NCBI RefSeq assembly: GCF_011047315.1
Contig: NZ_CP049259.1
Location: 434,001-498,000 of the forward strand
Reading direction: 5' to 3'
DNA length: 64,000 bases
Source of the DNA: Altererythrobacter sp. BO-6
GTDB lineage: Bacteria; Pseudomonadota; Alphaproteobacteria; Sphingomonadales; Sphingomonadaceae
The notes beneath the pieces were generated by a model. The model saw nothing but the letters and a program-made list of their open reading frames with translations, did not search any database and had not been told where the DNA came from. Shown piece by piece: positions 62,841 to 64,000 of this stretch. Each line of letters begins with the position of its first letter. Positions within the stretch are counted from its first letter, which is position 1. Both the position numbers and the translations under genes were made by a program.

Positions 62841-63956
62841 TCAAGAGGTCAATGAAACGCGGCCACCTGCATGCCGTTCCAGCAGCCCCGCGATCTCCAG
62901 CTCCAGCAGCGCCATCTGCACCGCCGCCGCGCCCGCGCCCGACTGGCGGATCAGCTCATCGACCGCCACCGGCGCTGTGGTGAGCAGGCTGGCGAGATCG
63001 GCCGGTTCGGCCTCTGCCCATTCCTCCGGCTCGAAATCGAACACTGGTGAAGCGACGCGGAAGCTGGAACGGGGCGTGCCGTCGAACCCGCTGAGCAGTT
63101 CCACCACCTCGTCGGGCGACTGCACCAGCACCGCGCCTTCGCGGATCAGCTGGTTGCAGCCCTGCGAACGCGCATCGAGCGGCGAACCGGGGATCGCCAT
63201 CACCTCCCTGCCCGCTTCTCCCGCCAGCCGCGCGGTGATCAGCGAGCCGGACTTGGGCGCGGCCTCCACCACCAGCGTGCCCGCAGCCATCCCGGCGATG
63301 ATACGATTGCGGCTGGGGAAGTGGCTGCCCTTCGGCTCTGTGCCGGGCGGTTGCTCGGCAATAAGCAAGCCTTGCTGCGCGATCCGTTCCTGCAAGTCCT
63401 GATGCTGCGGCGGGTAGGCCACATCGATCCCGCTGGCGATCACGCCCACGGTAGCGGGGAAAGCACCTTCATGCGCTGCGCCATCGATCCCGCGCGCCAG
63501 CCCAGAGACAACGGTAAACCCCTCGCCCGCCAGCGCGGCCGCAAATTCACGCGCCAGCTTGATCGCCGCGGCACTGGCATTGCGCGCGCCGACCATGGCG
63601 ACACAGGGCCTGGCTGCCAGCGCCCTATCGCCGCGATAGGTAACAATCGGCGGGGCGCTGTCGAGCTGCGCCAGCAGCACAGGATAGTCCGGCTGGTCAT
63701 GGAACAGGTACTTCGCGCCCGCCTTGCGCACGGCGGCCACTTCGCGCTCGATCGCCTCGACCGGAGCTGCGCGATATTGCCGCCCACCCCGCTTGCCGAG
63801 ATCCGGCAGCGCCTCCAGCGCCGCAACAGCATGGCCGAACCGCGCCAGCAGCTGGCGATAGCTGACCGGCCCGATGTTGGGGCTCCGCAACAGACGGATG
63901 CGGGCGAATGCTTCTTCCTGTGAGAGGAGAGCTGGCTGCGACCCCGTGCTCTCCAT
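62841..63956 (-). CDS. dprA: DNA-processing protein DprA
   Basis: A 371-residue RecA loader of natural transformation. The Rossmann core has VAMVGARNASAAAIK, VVSGLARGIDGAAH and VGVIASGIDVAYPPQH, typical of DprA/Smf. The C-terminal 60 residues (LLTTAPVAVDELIRQ to GLLERHAGGRVSL) form a winged-helix domain seen in long DprA forms. The N-terminus up to about 90 is a SAM-like helical region. It is the gene before topA; a likely plsY end lies just upstream. Confidence 0.95.
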   Translation of the reverse strand: MESTGSQPALLSQEEAFARIRLLRSPNIGPVSYRQLLARFGHAVAALEALPDLGKRGGRQYRAAPVEAIEREVAAVRKAGAKYLFHDQPDYPVLLAQLDSAPPIVTYRGDRALAARPCVAMVGARNASAAAIKLAREFAAALAGEGFTVVSGLARGIDGAAHEGAFPATVGVIASGIDVAYPPQHQDLQERIAQQGLLIAEQPPGTEPKGSHFPSRNRIIAGMAAGTLVVEAAPKSGSLITARLAGEAGREVMAIPGSPLDARSQGCNQLIREGAVLVQSPDEVVELLSGFDGTPRSSFRVASPVFDFEPEEWAEAEPADLASLLTTAPVAVDELIRQSGAGAAAVQMALLELEIAGLLERHAGGRVSLTS

Positions 63957-63972
63957 CAGCTGGCGGATCGTA

Positions 63973-64000
63973 TCATTTCTTGCCGCCCACCTTCGGCTCT
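63973..64000 (-). CDS. plsY: C-terminal end of an upstream gene, probably plsY
   Basis: Only eight codons and a stop are in the window (EPKVGGKK). The frame is open to the window edge. The plsY-dprA-topA order is common in this bacterial group and PlsY chains often end in such a Lys-rich tail, so glycerol-3-phosphate acyltransferase is the likely identity. The evidence is thin because no core residue is visible. Confidence 0.4.

Overview
The window is ordinary chromosome from a GC-rich alphaproteobacterium. A DivL-type tyrosine pseudo-histidine-kinase, Flp pilins, ArgJ next to SecA, and a lepB-rnc-era cluster point to Sphingomonadales, most likely Erythrobacteraceae; this is inference from gene content and order, not a database match. 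No phage, transposase or CRISPR array is visible. Gene density is high, many junctions overlap by a few bases, and no gene-free gap exceeds 300 bases.

Layout. 1-9 kb: end of mfd, an EAL phosphodiesterase, NAD kinase, tRNA-Asn, a TSUP permease, secA, argJ, an inositol-monophosphatase-like enzyme and thioredoxin. 9-20 kb: one long minus-strand operon divL-tsaE-amgK-murU-addB-addA in which every junction overlaps; addB carries an apparent 1-base frameshift. 20-28 kb: ahcY and a peroxiredoxin diverging from an inverted repeat, then an HTH protein, a CPBP protease, a frameshifted AraC regulator, a PAP2 enzyme, folE, a small zincin, tRNA-Arg, a Nudix hydrolase and two Flp pilins. 28-38 kb: an M48 lipoprotein protease, accA, xerD with two coupled genes of unknown function, aroK-aroB, and a peptide transporter-cyclase-acetyltransferase operon. 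38-47 kb: a complete propionyl-CoA to succinyl-CoA module (pccB, mce, a crotonase, methylmalonyl-CoA mutase, pccA), then two NAD(P)-dependent reductases. 47-64 kb: a D-arginine-dehydrogenase-like flavoprotein, glutathione reductase, an RhlE-type helicase, an Nramp-related transporter, TspO, pgi, lepB-rnc-era, a DUF4010 protein, a CheY-like regulator, topA, dprA and what is probably the last codons of plsY.

The most interesting signals are structural. Two different two-unit REP (BIME-like) palindromes are present; one lies in frame inside the coding sequence of pccA, and both show compensatory base changes between their units. A long alternating pyrimidine-purine tract sits just upstream of topA. 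DivL has Tyr where histidine kinases have the phospho-accepting His. Both frameshifts (addB and the AraC gene) fit single-base insertions and could be sequencing errors or real lesions.
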